Origin: Burhinus oedicnemus
Taxonomy: Eukaryota; Chordata; Aves; Charadriiformes; Burhinidae
Length of the DNA stretch: 64,000 bases
Direction of reading: 5' to 3'
NCBI GenBank assembly: GCA_008921705.1
Contig: VFFE01007649.1
Span: 72,771 to 136,770, forward strand
In this document: one piece after another, positions 45,286-58,099 of the stretch
Position numbering within the stretch: position 1 is the first letter of the stretch
How the letters are laid out: each line of letters begins with the position of its first letter
Made by a program: the position numbers and the translations under genes
Notes under the pieces: generated by a model
What the model saw: only the letters and a program-made list of their open reading frames with translations
Database searches by the model: none
What the model was told of the DNA's origin: nothing

Positions 45286-48200
45286 GTATTCGTTATTACA
45301 TGAGCTACTATCTCATCCATCCTTACCAGGAAGGAAAACTGACTTCATAAACGGGACATCTACATCTGAATGTGGGTTCGGTTTCCAGTGTTGCCCAAAG
45401 TATTTTTGTGTGATTTTGGGTGAAGGAAGCATTATTCGTATTCTCTGTAAAGCAGCAGTTTATATTTCTGTCTCAGAGCTATATGGGGAGGACAAATCCA
45501 TTAATACACGTAAGAAGCTCAGAGACTGCATTGACATGAATCATAAAAATCTAGACAAATAGCAAAACCTTTTCTGGATAAAAGTAATTGGAAAGTTACA
45601 GAATTTGGTCCTTTCTTTCTTCTCTTCTATTTTTGTTTTTGTAATTCTCTGTTGTCTAGATAAATTCTGTAATTTCAAAACAGAACTTGGCATTACCATA
45701 ATATTGAGGAGAAAAGCATGTAAACCGAAAATAAATAGTTTTTTTCATAGTTTTTAATAGTGCACTCCAGCCACCTTTAAGCAGGGATTCAGTCTTTTCA
45801 CATTCAAAGAATGTACTATTTCCTACCCAAGATCACATAATGCAGTCTTAGATGCATAAGGAACTTTCCTAGAATGTAAAAAACCCCCCATTTATTATTT
45901 TGACTTAAAATCAATTTAAACACAGTCCCTTTTAGAACATTAATATTTGTCAGACTGTTTTTATATCCCTAGTGATCTCAATGGAGTATCAGAAACCCTT
46001 AAAACTCACTAAGTCTTTGTTCAGCTTCATTTGCAGATGATTATTTCTTGTATAGGAAAAATGCTATCCTTTTAAAATTAATCTCCATAACTCCTGAATT
46101 GGCCTTGATAGAGGAAGAGAGTACTCCTCCATGGAGAATTTTAGAGGTAGATAAAATAACGTTGTAGAGACACATTAACAACACATTTTCACAGCTAACA
46201 TATCTAGAAACCAACAAACTTAGCACTTGTTCACAGATGTAATTAATACTCTAAAATATACCTTATTCTTATGTAATGTGCCCAGTTAATATCAACTTGA
46301 ACACAGTTTGGGTTTGGATTTGGAGTTCTATTTAGATCCACAGTTGCAATAGTGCATGAAGGTCTGTTCTGGTAATTTTTAGTACATCTGTAGAAGGTGT
46401 GTGAAAAATTTAATGCAAACCATGTGCTAGTTATCTAATGGCTTAATGTAAAGCCTTCAGAAGTCAAAGGAAGTGTTCTTCAGAGGGCTGTAGGTCAAGT
46501 GTTAAATGACCAAGGTAACCCAAAAGTATTCAAGGCTAACCTTTGTCTTCACTATTTGCACACGTATGGATGCTTCAGCAGATGTAGATGTGTGCATACC
46601 TGGGCGTGTGGATGGAATACACCCTGAAAGACCTTGTTTGGTGCCACTGTTTGCATACTGGCAGTGGATGTGGAGAGAATGGGATGTTTAGCACAATCTG
46701 ATATTGATCTCAGTGTTGCAAGCCTCTCCCACCCCAACAGTCAGCTGCCCACAACATTTCAAATGATTCCCGTATTACTTGTTCTTTTATGTAATTTTTA
46801 GGCATTTTGATACGTACTATAAGGAGTAAATTTTCACCTTTGTGAGCATTGAACATTAGTTGTTAACATCTTTGTGGCTCTGTACTTTTTGCGACATGCT
46901 AACATGTATCTTGTAACTTCCTGGAAGGAAAAATACGTTTGAGAATACAATCACAGTTTCGACAGTACTAACTTATTTTTAATATTTTGTTAATATTATA
47001 TTTTTTCCTATTAGTCTGTCACCAGACTTGATGCATAAAATAAGGCATCTGGTTTGTTCTTTGCAGACCTTATGTGAATTTTAGACATAAATCTATAAAT
47101 AAATGTGTATTTTTTTTCTTGGACTTTGGGGTTAAAGTAAATGCCCAAGAATTAGAAACTGTGGTCTTTCTTGACTTGCAACTATTAACTATAGATTTCT
47201 ATAGCAATAAAAGAACAAGTTTGACTTGCTGTATAGCAAATCTCTGGAAGCCAAAATTAGATAATCTGTCTGCAGTTTTTTTTCCCCTTAACAACCAATT
47301 TAAAATATCAACATAAATAATTTTAGCCTAGTATAATCTGTATACAACTGTTAGCTCTAAGATTGAAGTAGTTTGCATGAATTTATTTGTTTTCTCCTAA
47401 CAAAATGACTGTGAGAATTCTATGTAAATAATAAATGGAAGAGCTGGCTGCAGCATGAAAGGTAGTTGATCTTAAGAGCAGGAAAAAAGAGTCCATGTTT
47501 TTAATTTGGAGACAAGAAGAGATGGCCAATGTAAAAATACATTCTGTGTTAATTTTAAGCTACACACTTCCACGTAAGTGAGAGAATAGTGAAAGGGAAG
47601 AAATGTCTCATAATGAAAACAAGTTTCTCTTCAGCATAACGTGATAGTCCCTGCTGTGTGTTCCTCTGAGAAGTACACTGCGCTTGTACTTTCTGAGACG
47701 TACAGTGGCTAACCACCGGTGGTAAATTCTTTGAGAATATCTTCAAGTATCTCTTGGTTTTCTTGAAACAAGGGCCTGTATGAGCAGGCTGATTTTGGCA
47801 GAGCGCTGAGTATTGCACATTGGGTATGAAAAGAAGAGGTGGCAGCTGGCATGTCTAAAACCTTCCATCCCTTTACAGTTAGCATTGGTAGAATAATGAC
47901 GTAGAGCTGGTAGAAAAACAGATTAGAATAGCAGCATCCATGAAGAGACTCCTTCAGATCACAAGTGTTTCTTAATAATCTTTTTATCTTGCATTTTATT
48001 AAAACATTAACCTGTCTGATGCTTTGATCTAGAAAAAACTATTTTGGTACTCAAGGGTTTACAGATATTTTTTTTTATTAAATATCTTAATGTCAGTGTC
48101 TAATATAGGGTGGGTTTTTTCGTGTTACATTATGGTGACATATAACTGTGCAAATTAGTTGGATTACATTAACAAAAATATTTTGAATTAAAATCTGCAT

Positions 48201-50137
48201 AGCATTTAAATTATCGTTGGTTAAATCATTTGCATTCATCTAGAGCAAGGTGATACATCTCTAATCTAGGATTTTTCTTAGCTTTTAATAATCCAGTAAT
48301 GCACTGGAGAGCCTGGGTAGTTACTGCTGTCATTCACTAAGCTGATTTAGAACTGTCCAAAGAGGCACCATCTTGCTTGTGATCCTTCTTTAGTTTCACT
48401 GCCTCTTGGACCACAAACACTTCAACTCTGTTCTCAGTGTGACTGTTGACTTTCAGTAACATCTAAAATTACTAGACCTGAGGTTGTTCTTACTGCTCTT
48501 CTTTGTCTTTTCAACTTAATAGTCTCATTTTCTCCTCTTTCTTTTCCTGCATTTTTCAAATTGTGTTAAAACAGCCTTGAACTACTATCTACACTAAAAA
48601 TGTTTTCTAAGTAATTTGTTACTCCTTCAGTTGATCTTGCCACATTTCCTTTCATCTTTCCTCCAGAGTCAGCTGTAGACCTCTGCTTTGACCAAGGTTT
48701 AGAAATGTGGTGTTGAGGCCCTGACCACTTTAGGCAGAAACACAGTGAGGATCTCACGTGGGATAGCAGATTAAGTAATACCCAGCACATTATGTAAGGG
48801 TGGTTTATAATTTAAATAACCAAATTAACGTAGCCTGTAGGTTAGCTGGCAGCATTTGCCATTTGTACTGTATGAACTAGTTTTAGAACTCGCCCAGTGA
48901 GGATAAGTAGAATGGGACTGATGCAGTACATCCTGTAGATGCTGAATTTTACAAACAATACTTAAGAAAGATTTGGGAAGCACTTTCTTGAAACATTGGT
49001 CTTTGTAAACAAAGAAATATTGCTTTTATGAACATTTATGTTAGCAAAGTCAGTGCTCATTTATCGATGGAAACAAAATATGAAAGTTACAAACAGTATA
49101 GCTAAAATATGTGGCTGAATATTCAGGAAATATTTTCCTATTCTATGCAGAGTTCTTAATTTGAATACTACTGCAAAGTCCATAGATCAAGTACACCCCA
49201 AAGTGCTTGGCATGCAATCACAGTACAATTTAAGGAGGAGGTGAAAATTCTGACTGAGGTAAAATTTTTCAGTGATGCTTTTGGTTTTGATCAGTGAAGT
49301 GTCTTTTGAAGAGAGGGAGTTAGATGGAAGATTACGATGAAAAAGTTCCTGTGCTACTTCTACCTGGTAAGGTATGAAGGAACAACTATAGCTTTAATGG
49401 TACCAGAATTTTGTTTTTATTCTAACTGATTATAACCTGGTATGAGATCCTACACTGCAGACATATGGCAGAATAGCTATAGATGAAAGCACATTTCAAT
49501 ATTTTGAAAGTAAAAATGATTTTGGGGATTTATGATTACCTTAAGGAAATCAATTACATGTGCAGAAAATGTAGCATTAACTCTAAAATGAGAAAAGAAT
49601 AAATGAAGTGTTAAGGGTTTGAATTTTTGATAAATAAAACATTCACGTGTGCTTGATTTTGCCATGTAATAACAATATGATTTCAATTAAAGCATTTTGA
49701 TATAAGTAATCTGATATTAGGTTAAGATGGTTTCTAAAACTAACTGGCTTCCTTTTTTAATGATACTTGATGTGAGATGGAAGGAGCAGTGTTTTCCTTG
49801 CCTACTAACTCTACCTGGCATATACTCTGGTGAGGAAATTGCTGAAATTGAGAATATCTTTCAAGAAAATCCCAGAAGCAATCACACCTGGTCCATATAT
49901 GTCTTTCACACTTTGATTTTCTAAAAGCATTTGCTTGCCAGTGGCTGAATGTGGAATGTGGACTGGCCTTCTGACCCATCCTGATGCTCCAGAGCATCTT
50001 TTCAGTTGATAATGCAGGCTCCCATCTGGAATTTTGGAGGCTCCAGTTCTACGCTCCATGTTACTGCTTATCACTATTATCTTCACCAAAATAATTCAGC
50101 ATTTTTTTCCAAGAAAATTGCCAAGATGTATGTGTTT

Positions 50138-50178
50138 GGTTTTTGGTTTTTTGTTTTGTTTTGTTTTGGTTTTTTGAT
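50138..50178 (+). repeat. T/G simple tract
   Basis: GTTTGGTTTTTGG followed by TTTTTTGTTTTGTTTTG-type sequence. Low-complexity. Confidence 0.8.
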
Positions 50179-50220
50179 TGAGTTCTGTAATATCCTATAT
50201 AACTAGCCATATGCAGTAAC

Positions 50221-50268
50221 TATTTGTCACTAATATAACCATATTATTTGTCACTAGTATAATAACTA
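50221..50268 (+). repeat. Imperfect tandem pair, period 24
   Basis: TATTTGTCACTAATATAACC and TATTTGTCACTAGTATAATA begin 24 bases apart (50221 and 50245). A diverged local duplication. Confidence 0.75.
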
Positions 50269-52340
50269 TAGAGCCTTACACCAGAGAATTAATATATTAT
50301 AGATGGGAAGCATGTCTAATTATCTGCATGTGACCTGAATATTTTCTACAGTAATTCAACTGTTGACTCAACCAAGTAGCTTATAAAATGCTGCTGTAGT
50401 TTCTTTTTTAACATGTCGAATTCTGGAGGTTTCAAGTTTATAATTTAGCATTTTCCTCTTTGGTTGCTTTTGCCTCACCTTTGTTCCTATTGGGAAGCCA
50501 TTAAGCATGCTCGTTGCAATGTGCTGTGAGAGGTTGTTTTAACTTCTGATCTACACATATGGTTGTAGGCTCATTTGGTTATTAGGTGTGTTGGATGCTA
50601 ATAGGTTAAAACATAATTCACTATTGACCTGATTTTGCATTCTGAGGATAAGAGATGTTTGTGAATCAGGTGGCCTGTATAGAGATTATTTTAGGGACTA
50701 GTGCTTGCTTATTTTTTAATCTGTTCTGTACATCGGTAGCTGAAATCTGAAAGGTTGAACCAGGTTATGATGAGATGTAGCAAAATATATGATTTATTTT
50801 CAGTGAAACTTACAACATAATGTTGATTAAAAAAACCCCAAACCTCATAGCATAGAAAGTTCATTATGAGGATTTTGTGGGAGGGGTATGGCAGGCGGCT
50901 TAAAACACTGGATTTTGTCATTATCTCTTCCTCCTTGTAAGCTCTCTAATACTTCCCAATCCCTGCCACTGAGTGACCTTTGCTTAGAGAGTTGGATGGC
51001 AGCCCTTGACAGAGCCTTACAGTCAGAACACAGTAGCGGGAGCTGAAAAATCACCCATATATCAGACAAAATAAAAAGGGGGAGGATGAGGGAGAAGAAA
51101 CCTGGTATTTCCATTTTTCTCCTCCCCTTTTGTCTGCTTTCTGGTGTCAACTTGAAAATGAGTTTTTAGATGTGTTAAAATATAAAGGTAGAAAACATGG
51201 ACCTAATTTTTAAAATTATTAAAGAGTTTTTAAGACCAAATCTGGTCTTGGCATGTTTTCAGATAGTCTTTTCCCACTATTCTGTAAATCTGTGCCAAAT
51301 ACATATAGGCAGCATAGAGGTAGTGACATTTGGGTTAGTCCTAAAATTAGAAAGAATCCTGAACTGGGGCTTGACTTTGTCAATTTTTTTAACTTAAGAA
51401 CCTTGATTTCAAAAGTAGACAGCAGTTGTTTTCCCTTTCATGAAAGCTGTTGCTCCGTTTTTCTGAAAATTGAGTGCCCTTATGGGGGACTACACATTTG
51501 TTTTTTTCAAAGGGTGGGAAAGAGGTTCCCAACTTCAGTGAATTTCAGTGATAAGTAGGCATTTAATTTACTTAACTCTTTTTTAAATTCTTCTTTAAGA
51601 TTTCAACTTAAAGTATTTTAACTTTATTTCTTGGTCTTAAATTTTAGAAGGCTTTAGAAATACTTTTTTGTACAATTTTATGTGGTTATTCAAGCACAAC
51701 TTTTCACAACCAGTTGAATAGTCCCGCTGCAGGTAGCTAATAAGGAATAGATCTTGCTGTATAGAACTAGCAAAATACGGGCAATAGTAAGTATATGTTG
51801 TCTGTTGTTGATGGTACACCATATTTTGTATTCAGTTTTCTTAACGTTTTAATTTTTGCAACCACAAAACTGAAAAGCAAAGGTAAAATACATTTGACAC
51901 TGCTCTTACCAGTGTCAGCTGTATCTACTTCTCAGTATAGTATCTTGTGGATGTAAAGTTCTCTAAGCCTTAGATAAGCTTTTTGGGAGAATTGGATTAA
52001 GGAACATATACAGAAAATATTTATAGTACATAGACATATATATGCATATGAATGCTAAGAAGCTAGAAATATTTCTTAAATTGATATACAGCTCCTGAAT
52101 TTATAAATCTGTGTTGTTAAATAGGTGGACATGGATGGATGTTGAAAAATACTGTACGTAAGGCTTGGATCTATGAATGAAAGCACTTTTTCTTAAAAAA
52201 ATAAGAATATTTAGTGATTTTTAACTCTTGCTTCTATTTAATAACAGTGGCTTAGAGGAAAAGTAATATTCAACTATCATGACTTTGAAAATTAGTATGA
52301 AGTAATTTAGATGAATAGCAGATGTTTGAAGTGAGATTTA

Positions 52341-52538
52341 ACTCCTTAAAACATAAGGGAAAATTACATCAAAAACTGCCTGGAACATTCTCAATAATGG
52401 ATTCTGCTGAGATTGTAGCATAGTATAGGAGAGCTCTTTGATGACGAGAGCGGTCGTATCCGATTCCTGCCCCGACACCAATTCAGTCAAGTAGTATCTT
52501 AGATTTTGGCACTCCAGGTAGGCCCAGAGAATATGTGA
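52341..52538 (-). other. 66-codon open frame over a compact CpG cluster
   Basis: On the minus strand the frame is open between stops at 52541-52539 and 52340-52338. It contains WAYLECQNLRYYLTELVSGQ, ESDTTALVIKELSYTMLQSQ and FQAVFDVIFPYVLRS, a mixture that looks like folded, helical protein. The 52450-52485 part (GACGAGAGCGGTCGTATCCG, ATTCCTGCCCCGACACC) has five or six CpGs in about 35 bases, by far the densest outside repeats. The plus strand is also open locally (ELFDDESGRIRFLPRHQFSQ) and is followed by a good donor (CTCCAG/GTAGGC at 52518), but with an in-frame TAG before it. Neither strand has an obvious acceptor. It may be a pseudogene fragment, a decayed mobile-element coding piece, or a true exon. 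Confidence 0.25.
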
Positions 52539-52606
52539 TCATTTAATGCCACCCATCTGAGATCTAGTCATCTAGGTTTCCTCTGTAACAACATCTGGCA
52601 ATTCTT

Positions 52607-52648
52607 GTATCTCTATATAAGTATCTCTATATAAGTATCTCTATATAA
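52607..52648 (+). repeat. Three perfect 14-bp tandem units
   Basis: GTATCTCTATATAA is repeated three times without change (52607, 52621, 52635). Identity of all units indicates recent expansion and a likely copy-number polymorphism. Confidence 0.97.
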
Positions 52649-53546
52649 GAGGATGAATGATACTCTGGAATGATAATCTTCTCCCATTGCCTAGGAAAAG
52701 ATACTAAATGACTACTGACTTACAGCCTTGATTTGGTTGCTTAAAAATAGGGGAAAACAATTTTACCCTTAGAACTAGTATGAGGACACTCATATACATC
52801 CCCGGAATTAAGAAATGGACTGGATATAGGTGGAGAACTGTCAACTTTTTTTTCCCCTGGAAACTCAATTTAACTTTGAAGTCTTCATTAAACAAGACAT
52901 TTTTACCTCTCTAACTTTTTCATTAGAAGGAAAGCATCATGTAGGTGTGCGGCAGAAGACAGACAGTAGAAACTGAAATGCAGACTTTGGAACATATCTG
53001 GAAAAGTACTAAACAACTTCAAAAGTAGTATGGCCGTGAATCCCAATGTGTTTGACACAAATTAGGTAACTTGATTTTATATTTTTTTCATTATCAAATG
53101 ATTACTGTTTTTAACCAAAGCTTTCTACCTGTATTCTTCTGTCAGGTTTTCATTCATGTGAGTAAGACTACAGGGAGCGATTTGATTGCAGACTTCTTTA
53201 GTATTCATACAATAATTTATTTTGGAAGGGACAGAATAGGGTCAAGTTATATCAGGTTGCTCAATGCTCTGCCCAGCTGAATGCTGAATATCTCCAAGGA
53301 TGGAAATAACACCACTGCTCTGGGCTCCTGTTCACTGTTTGAACACCCTCACAGTTGACAAGTTTTAACCTGAAACCGGATTGAAACTTTCCATGTTGCA
53401 ATGTGTATGTGTTGCTGCTCATTCTGTTTCTGTGCACTTCTGAGAGGAGTCTGACTCCATCCATCTTCATCTATACTTTCCATTAGGGTGTATTTGAAGA
53501 AGGAAGTAAGATATAGACACATACCTCACCCCCAGACTTGTAGCAA

Positions 53547-54090
53547 GTCTTTTTTTCAGTCTGAACAACCCCAGCTCTGTCAGCCCCTTCTTACAAATAG
53601 TATGCTCCAGCCTCATGATCATCTTGACTGTCCTCTGCCAGACTTGCTACAGTACGCTGATACCTTTCTTGACTGTGAAGCCCAAAAATGGACCCAGTGC
53701 TCCAGATGCAGTCTCACAGCTGCTGAATTGAGGGAAACTCTCTTGACCTGTTGGCTATATTCTTGCTAAGGCAGTTGACCATGTGGTTAGTCCGCCCTGC
53801 TGCAAAACCATGCTATAGACTCATGCTCAGTGTTTTGTCCACCAAGACACCTAGGTCCTTTTCTGCAAAGCTGCACCCCAGCCAGACATCCTCAGTCTGT
53901 TCTGTTGCTCCCAAATGCAGGATTTTGCATTTGCTATTGTTGAACTTTGTGAGGTTTCTGTCCGTTCATTTTTTCTGCATGCGGGGATATTCAGGGTCTC
54001 TGAAAGGCAGCCCTGCCTTCCAGTATGTCAACTGCTCCCCCTCCACTTAGTAGCATTCACAAACTTGCTGAGAGTGCTTTCTTGATCTTG
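53547..54090 (-). mobile_element. Old CR1 fragment, reverse-transcriptase C-terminal region
   Basis: The minus strand, read with several frameshifts and stops, follows the C-terminal half of CR1 ORF2, upstream of the part preserved at 12526 and 60767. Recognisable words are KCKILHLGATEQT-like sequence (TGCAAAATCCTGCATTTGGG at the DNA level), FAEKDLGVLVDKTLSMSL, and a final GLTELGLFRLKK-like segment (AGAGCTGGGGTTGTTCAG). On the plus strand these appear as GTCCACCAAGACACCTAGGT and CCTTTTCTGCAAAGCTGCAC. The copy is much more diverged than the other CR1s and lacks its 3' tail, so it is an older insertion. Non-functional. Confidence 0.8.
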
Positions 54091-54099
54091 AAAGAGGTG

Positions 54100-57000
54100 A
54101 TTTTGTTAAGACCTACAGTTAGGTTTAGTATCTTTCTGAGAAAGCGAAAGCCTCTAGGTATCTCATATTTGCTCCAGGTGTGACAGACTTTAATCTTTGC
54201 TTCAAGGCTTTAGTCCAGAAAGAATGACATTGGTGCTCAGTAGAGCCATATGATTGAAGCAAAAGTAACATGATGTGATTAGACTAAGGTTCAGGTGAAA
54301 GGGTTATAGAAATATGCAACAGAAATGTTACTGTTGGTATAAAGAAAGTATGAATGGGAATGTTTGGGTGTGAAAGCATCACAGGAAATCGTGAAAGAAA
54401 AGATAAAAAAATTACATGTGTTGATGGCATCTAGGTCAGTATTTTAATAAAATCATAGCACATCTGCCTGCAGTTTCTCAGTAACATTCAGTTTAGGGAA
54501 ACAAAAAAAACCTTAAACCAAAGGATAGGCTATAAGTAGAAAAGAAGATAGAAAAGGTGAATACGTGTTGTTCAATGAATCATAGAGATGGCACAGGATT
54601 AAAAGTTTGCAGTTGCTGTCAAGTCACAAACTGTGTAAAATTTACATCCAAAAGCCAGCATGTTGCCAGCCTAAGAGGGACCCAGAAGACACAGCAAGAA
54701 TTCAGTGGCTGTTGATGTTCCTTAATCTCCGTGTTCACCACAAGTCATCTTGCACAGACTACTTGGGTATGTGCATCTTCATTCTTGTGAGCATTTGACT
54801 GTGAATGAATGAGTGTGCAAGTCAAATATTTCGTAAATTAAAACATCTTCTCATCCTGTATGGTCTTGCATTGAACGGTGATATGTTAGTTGAACATTAC
54901 ACATTTCAATGCTTTTTGCTGCGCACTGAAAGATAAAACAAAAGCTAACAATAGTAGCACCCGGAAAAATTTACATGCATTTTTCACTTTGAAAGTGGAA
55001 GAGGAGGAAGAAGAAAGGTATCCATTGGACAGGTAGCAGTTGCCTCTGCTGGTGCAGTGCCGACAGAGACTCAGATATGTAATAATGTGTAAAAAGAGTA
55101 CAGTAGCAACACTACGTAGGAAGTTGAAAGTTTTGTTGTAAGCCTCTTGTTTATTTTTAAAACTCTCAACTTTGGTATAATGTCCAGAGGCAATTATAAG
55201 AATACACCAAACCCACCTATCAGTTTCAAAAATTCTGACAATATCAAAAAGCCAGAATCTATTGTTACGGCTAAATGAGGGGAAACACGCACCTACAACT
55301 ATTTAATTTTGATGCTGCTGTTGTTTATGTTAAAAATTACTTCAAACGTATATGTAATGAGGTCTTCATGGCAAGAGAATTGGACACACTATTTGTTGCA
55401 AATCATTCATTTGGCTTTGCTGTTTGGTGAGGGTTTTGTCCCTTGAAATAATCATTAGTTCATATCTTGGGAAAAGAGAAACAGGAGAAACTTTATGTAT
55501 TGTGTTAGAGAGTCTGTGAAATAAAGATCTGGATGACGATTTTTTTTTTCTGGTTCCTGACCGTCCCACAGTAAATTTTAAAGTATAGGTAGAATATATT
55601 GATGCCTTTAGTCTAGATGTCTTTAACAGATCTAAAGAGCCTGCTGTCCTTCAGCTCCTACATCCAGTATGCCATGTGGGTTTTAATAAATAAGTACTTT
55701 TGCAGTTCACCTTCATGTAGTTCAGTGGTAAGGAGGGAAAGATGTGATTCACCAAGTTTTTTCCCCTCAGCTTTTGGTTGTTTCCTGGCTGCTGCTCCAT
55801 TTACCTTCCTGCTGTTCTACTTAGTGCTCCATTAATATCCCAGCTGCTCTCCTTCTGCTGTCCTTAAGCTATGTGACAGGAAAAAAAGAGACTAACCCTA
55901 GGAATCCACAGAATGGGCTTCCTGGCAATGGAAAGGAACAGAAGGTTGTGGAAACCAGAAGTGAAGGCCTTGTGGAAACAATTAGCAAATCTGTAAAACC
56001 TGGCTGATCTCTTCAGAAACAGGCAAGGTATTCCTGCACTTAAGAGAGTGCTTGTTTATTTTGGTCACCAAAACCCATGATTTTCCACCCTTACCATGTG
56101 TTTTGGTTTACTCCATAAATACCGTAACTGAGAGAAGGGGTATTTGTTCAGTGAAGTACTACACAAGAAAATAAGACAACAAAATTTGTCTCTATGTAGT
56201 TTTGGGTACTCCTGGTGCTTCCCAAGCTAACCAAAATAAAATGTTGAGGAACTCAAAAGTGTTTTGTTTTGTTTTCTTTTTTTTGGTTGTTGTTTTTCTT
56301 TGTTGTCGTTTGTAATAATGCTGTTTAGAAACTAACAAAACCCAAAGCTTGCACTTGGTCCCCCAAGGGCTGCATATTCTAGCTTGTTTGGCAGCTCTGT
56401 TACTCGCCTGTCTAAAGTAAGCAACATGACAGACGAATTGACTGAAATCTTTGTTTTGAAAGGCTATCACCTTAACAAAAACTCCCACGGTGATTCCAGG
56501 ACATGCAGATGCAGTAATTTTCAAGGAGGCTTTTACACCTGGTGAGCTGTCACTGTTGACAAAAGAATGGGAGTGAAGGTTGCTCCTGTGCATTTCTGTT
56601 GCTGCTTATTTTTTCTATTCTTACCACATAATGAGTAACAGCAAACAAGTCTTGATAAGTATTATTTCTTAATAGCATAGATGAATGTTGATGAATGTGA
56701 TTGTAGCATAAAGCACATCTGTGGAAAACTTGCCCCCACAACTTATTTAAAAGATTCTCCTCTTTTTCTAATGTGCAAGGCTGACTGCTGCTGCGTATCA
56801 AGGAGTAATGCCTTTTATCTTAAAATGTTTCTGTATCCCTTGTTGTCTACTTTGAAGATCCACTCAAACATTTGATGAACATTCAATTTCATAATACTTG
56901 ATTTTTAGGTATGGGTAAAAACAGTAATCTTGCAAATTATTTTAAGTCAGAGCTTTTAATCTGAAACCCCCTTGACCAGTTTTCTTTAACCTTTCCAAAT

Positions 57001-57600
57001 GCATGCTTTTATTGTTGAAAGAATAAATCCGACAGTTTTGGCCAAAGTTGTAAATGTGTTCCAACAAAAGGTTCTGTAAAAGAAAGCAGTTGTAAAGTAT
57101 ATTGATGCATCTGCTTCTACACTGTAAAATTATTGTAAAACAACAGTGGATCCTTCCCCATTCTTCTGGTCAGTTTGGTAAGAAACATGGCCAAATGGAG
57201 AGTTCTCGGACAGAAAGAGGAAGGCTTGAGTTAAATTATGTGTGACCGATATAACAGGTAATAAGTGATAAAAAATTTCTGGTATGGTGCAGTGAGGGGA
57301 GGAAAATCAGCCTATCCCAATAATAAGGAAACCGTACCTAATAACTGTGTTTATCGCTTTTATAAGAAAACTGACTTCATTGCACTAAGTCCAGGACCTA
57401 ATGATTGTGATATTTCTTTAATAAGAATTATGCTTCAAACTATCTTTTAAACAGAGAGTTCAAGTTAGCGCATTGGAATCAAGCATCAAGTTAGAGACTG
57501 TGAATCTTATGCTCATATTGTTTAACATATGTTTTTGTTTTTGTTTTTTCCTGGCTGATAAGCCACATTTAGCCATGGATCCGAGGTGGCCTTATTTTTC
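54100..57600. other. AT-rich non-coding DNA
   Basis: No gene or classified repeat. The longest open frame of the window (133 codons, 56192-56593, minus) is here. It begins with an ATG, but its second half runs through a lysine-rich low-complexity stretch coded by a simple T/G tract, and no domain is visible. Confidence 0.45.
56260..56313 (+). repeat. T/G simple tract
   Basis: GTTTTGTTTTGTTTTC followed by TTTTTTTTGGTTGTTG and TTGTTGTCG. Low-complexity. On the opposite strand it encodes the lysine run in the open frame at 56192-56593. Confidence 0.85.
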
Positions 57601-57627
57601 CTTACTGTAAGGGTTCTCAAAAAAATA

Positions 57628-57665
57628 CCTGTGGCCCTTCCAACTTGAATTTTATGATTCTAAAA
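57628..57665 (+). mobile_element. Probable CR1 3' tail remnant
   Basis: TGGCCCTTCCAACTTGAATT followed by TTATGATTCT resembles the terminal …GGTCCCTTCCAACC…TTCTATGATTCT of CR1. Only the tail is recognisable, so this is tentative. Confidence 0.5.
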
Positions 57666-57790
57666 ATACCTTTTAGAAAAGGTTTTATTAGGAGGAAAAA
57701 ATTAATAGTTAACTTTAAAAAAAAAATAGGTAAGAAAAAAATGTTTATAAGTAATTTTCCCTATGTCCTGTCCCCTGTGTCTGGACCTAC

Positions 57791-57891
57791 CTGTGAGGTT
57801 TAATGTCTCTTGTATTGCAGCAAAGCCTGTGTGTTTCTCTGGTGTGTTGTCCACCAGGAAGGACCTGGCTGTCTGTTTCTTTCCTGTTCCT
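57791..57891 (-). other. Candidate 101-nt coding exon, unidentified
   Basis: On the minus strand a moderate acceptor (ACTAAGACATTTCTTAG) and a strong donor (CTCACAG/GTAGGT) bracket 101 nt open in one frame, reading GTGKKQTARSFLVDNTPEKH then TGFAAIQETLNLT, a balanced soluble-protein composition. The same frame continues upstream of the acceptor as RWEEAENETEDGKSPQHSK, so a longer exon from an earlier acceptor (AAAAGCCTTTTAG, about 57991) is possible but would need a different phase. The plus strand is also open over 57810-58100. I recognise no gene. The exit phase (one base) does not fit the candidate at 28088-28238. Confidence 0.25.
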
Positions 57892-58099
57892 CTAAGAAAT
57901 GTCTTAGTGTCTTTACTATGCTGAGGGCTTTTTCCATCCTCAGTCTCATTCTCTGCCTCTTCCCATCTCAAACTCTGCGTGCCTCATCCTCATCTAAAAG
58001 GCTTTTATCCCTCAGCATACTCTCTAGTGCAGGGGTAATCTGCTCCTCCTTCCAGAGGATTCTCTGTGATCCTATCAGTCCCATTTTGAGTGGATATTA

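Larger units (their letters stand above)
45300..52330. other. AT-rich non-coding DNA
   Basis: No gene or classified repeat apart from the short repeats listed separately. An octamer word ATTTGCAT lies near 48229, and the surrounding 48170-48350 has the texture of conserved DNA. 50270-50640 is similar. A possible start exon at 49324-49366 (MEDYDEKVPVLLLP before CCTG/GTAAGG) has no promoter-like context and was not called. Confidence 0.4.

Noticed and set aside
49324..49366. Possible first coding exon MEDYDEKVPVLLLP before CCTG/GTAAGG
   Set aside because: There is no promoter-like or CpG context, the Kozak position -3 is poor, and no following exon in phase was found.
52455..52495. CpG segment as a tRNA 3' part or retroviral primer-binding site (TGGTGTCGGGGCAGG on minus)
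   Set aside because: It does not fit a T-arm consensus or any common tRNA 3' end, and no LTR edge lies beside it.
56192..56593. Longest open frame (133 codons, minus) starting with ATG
   Set aside because: A frame of this length is expected about once or twice by chance in an AT-rich window of this size. Its second half is a lysine run coded by a simple T/G tract, and it has no domain, splice or conservation evidence.
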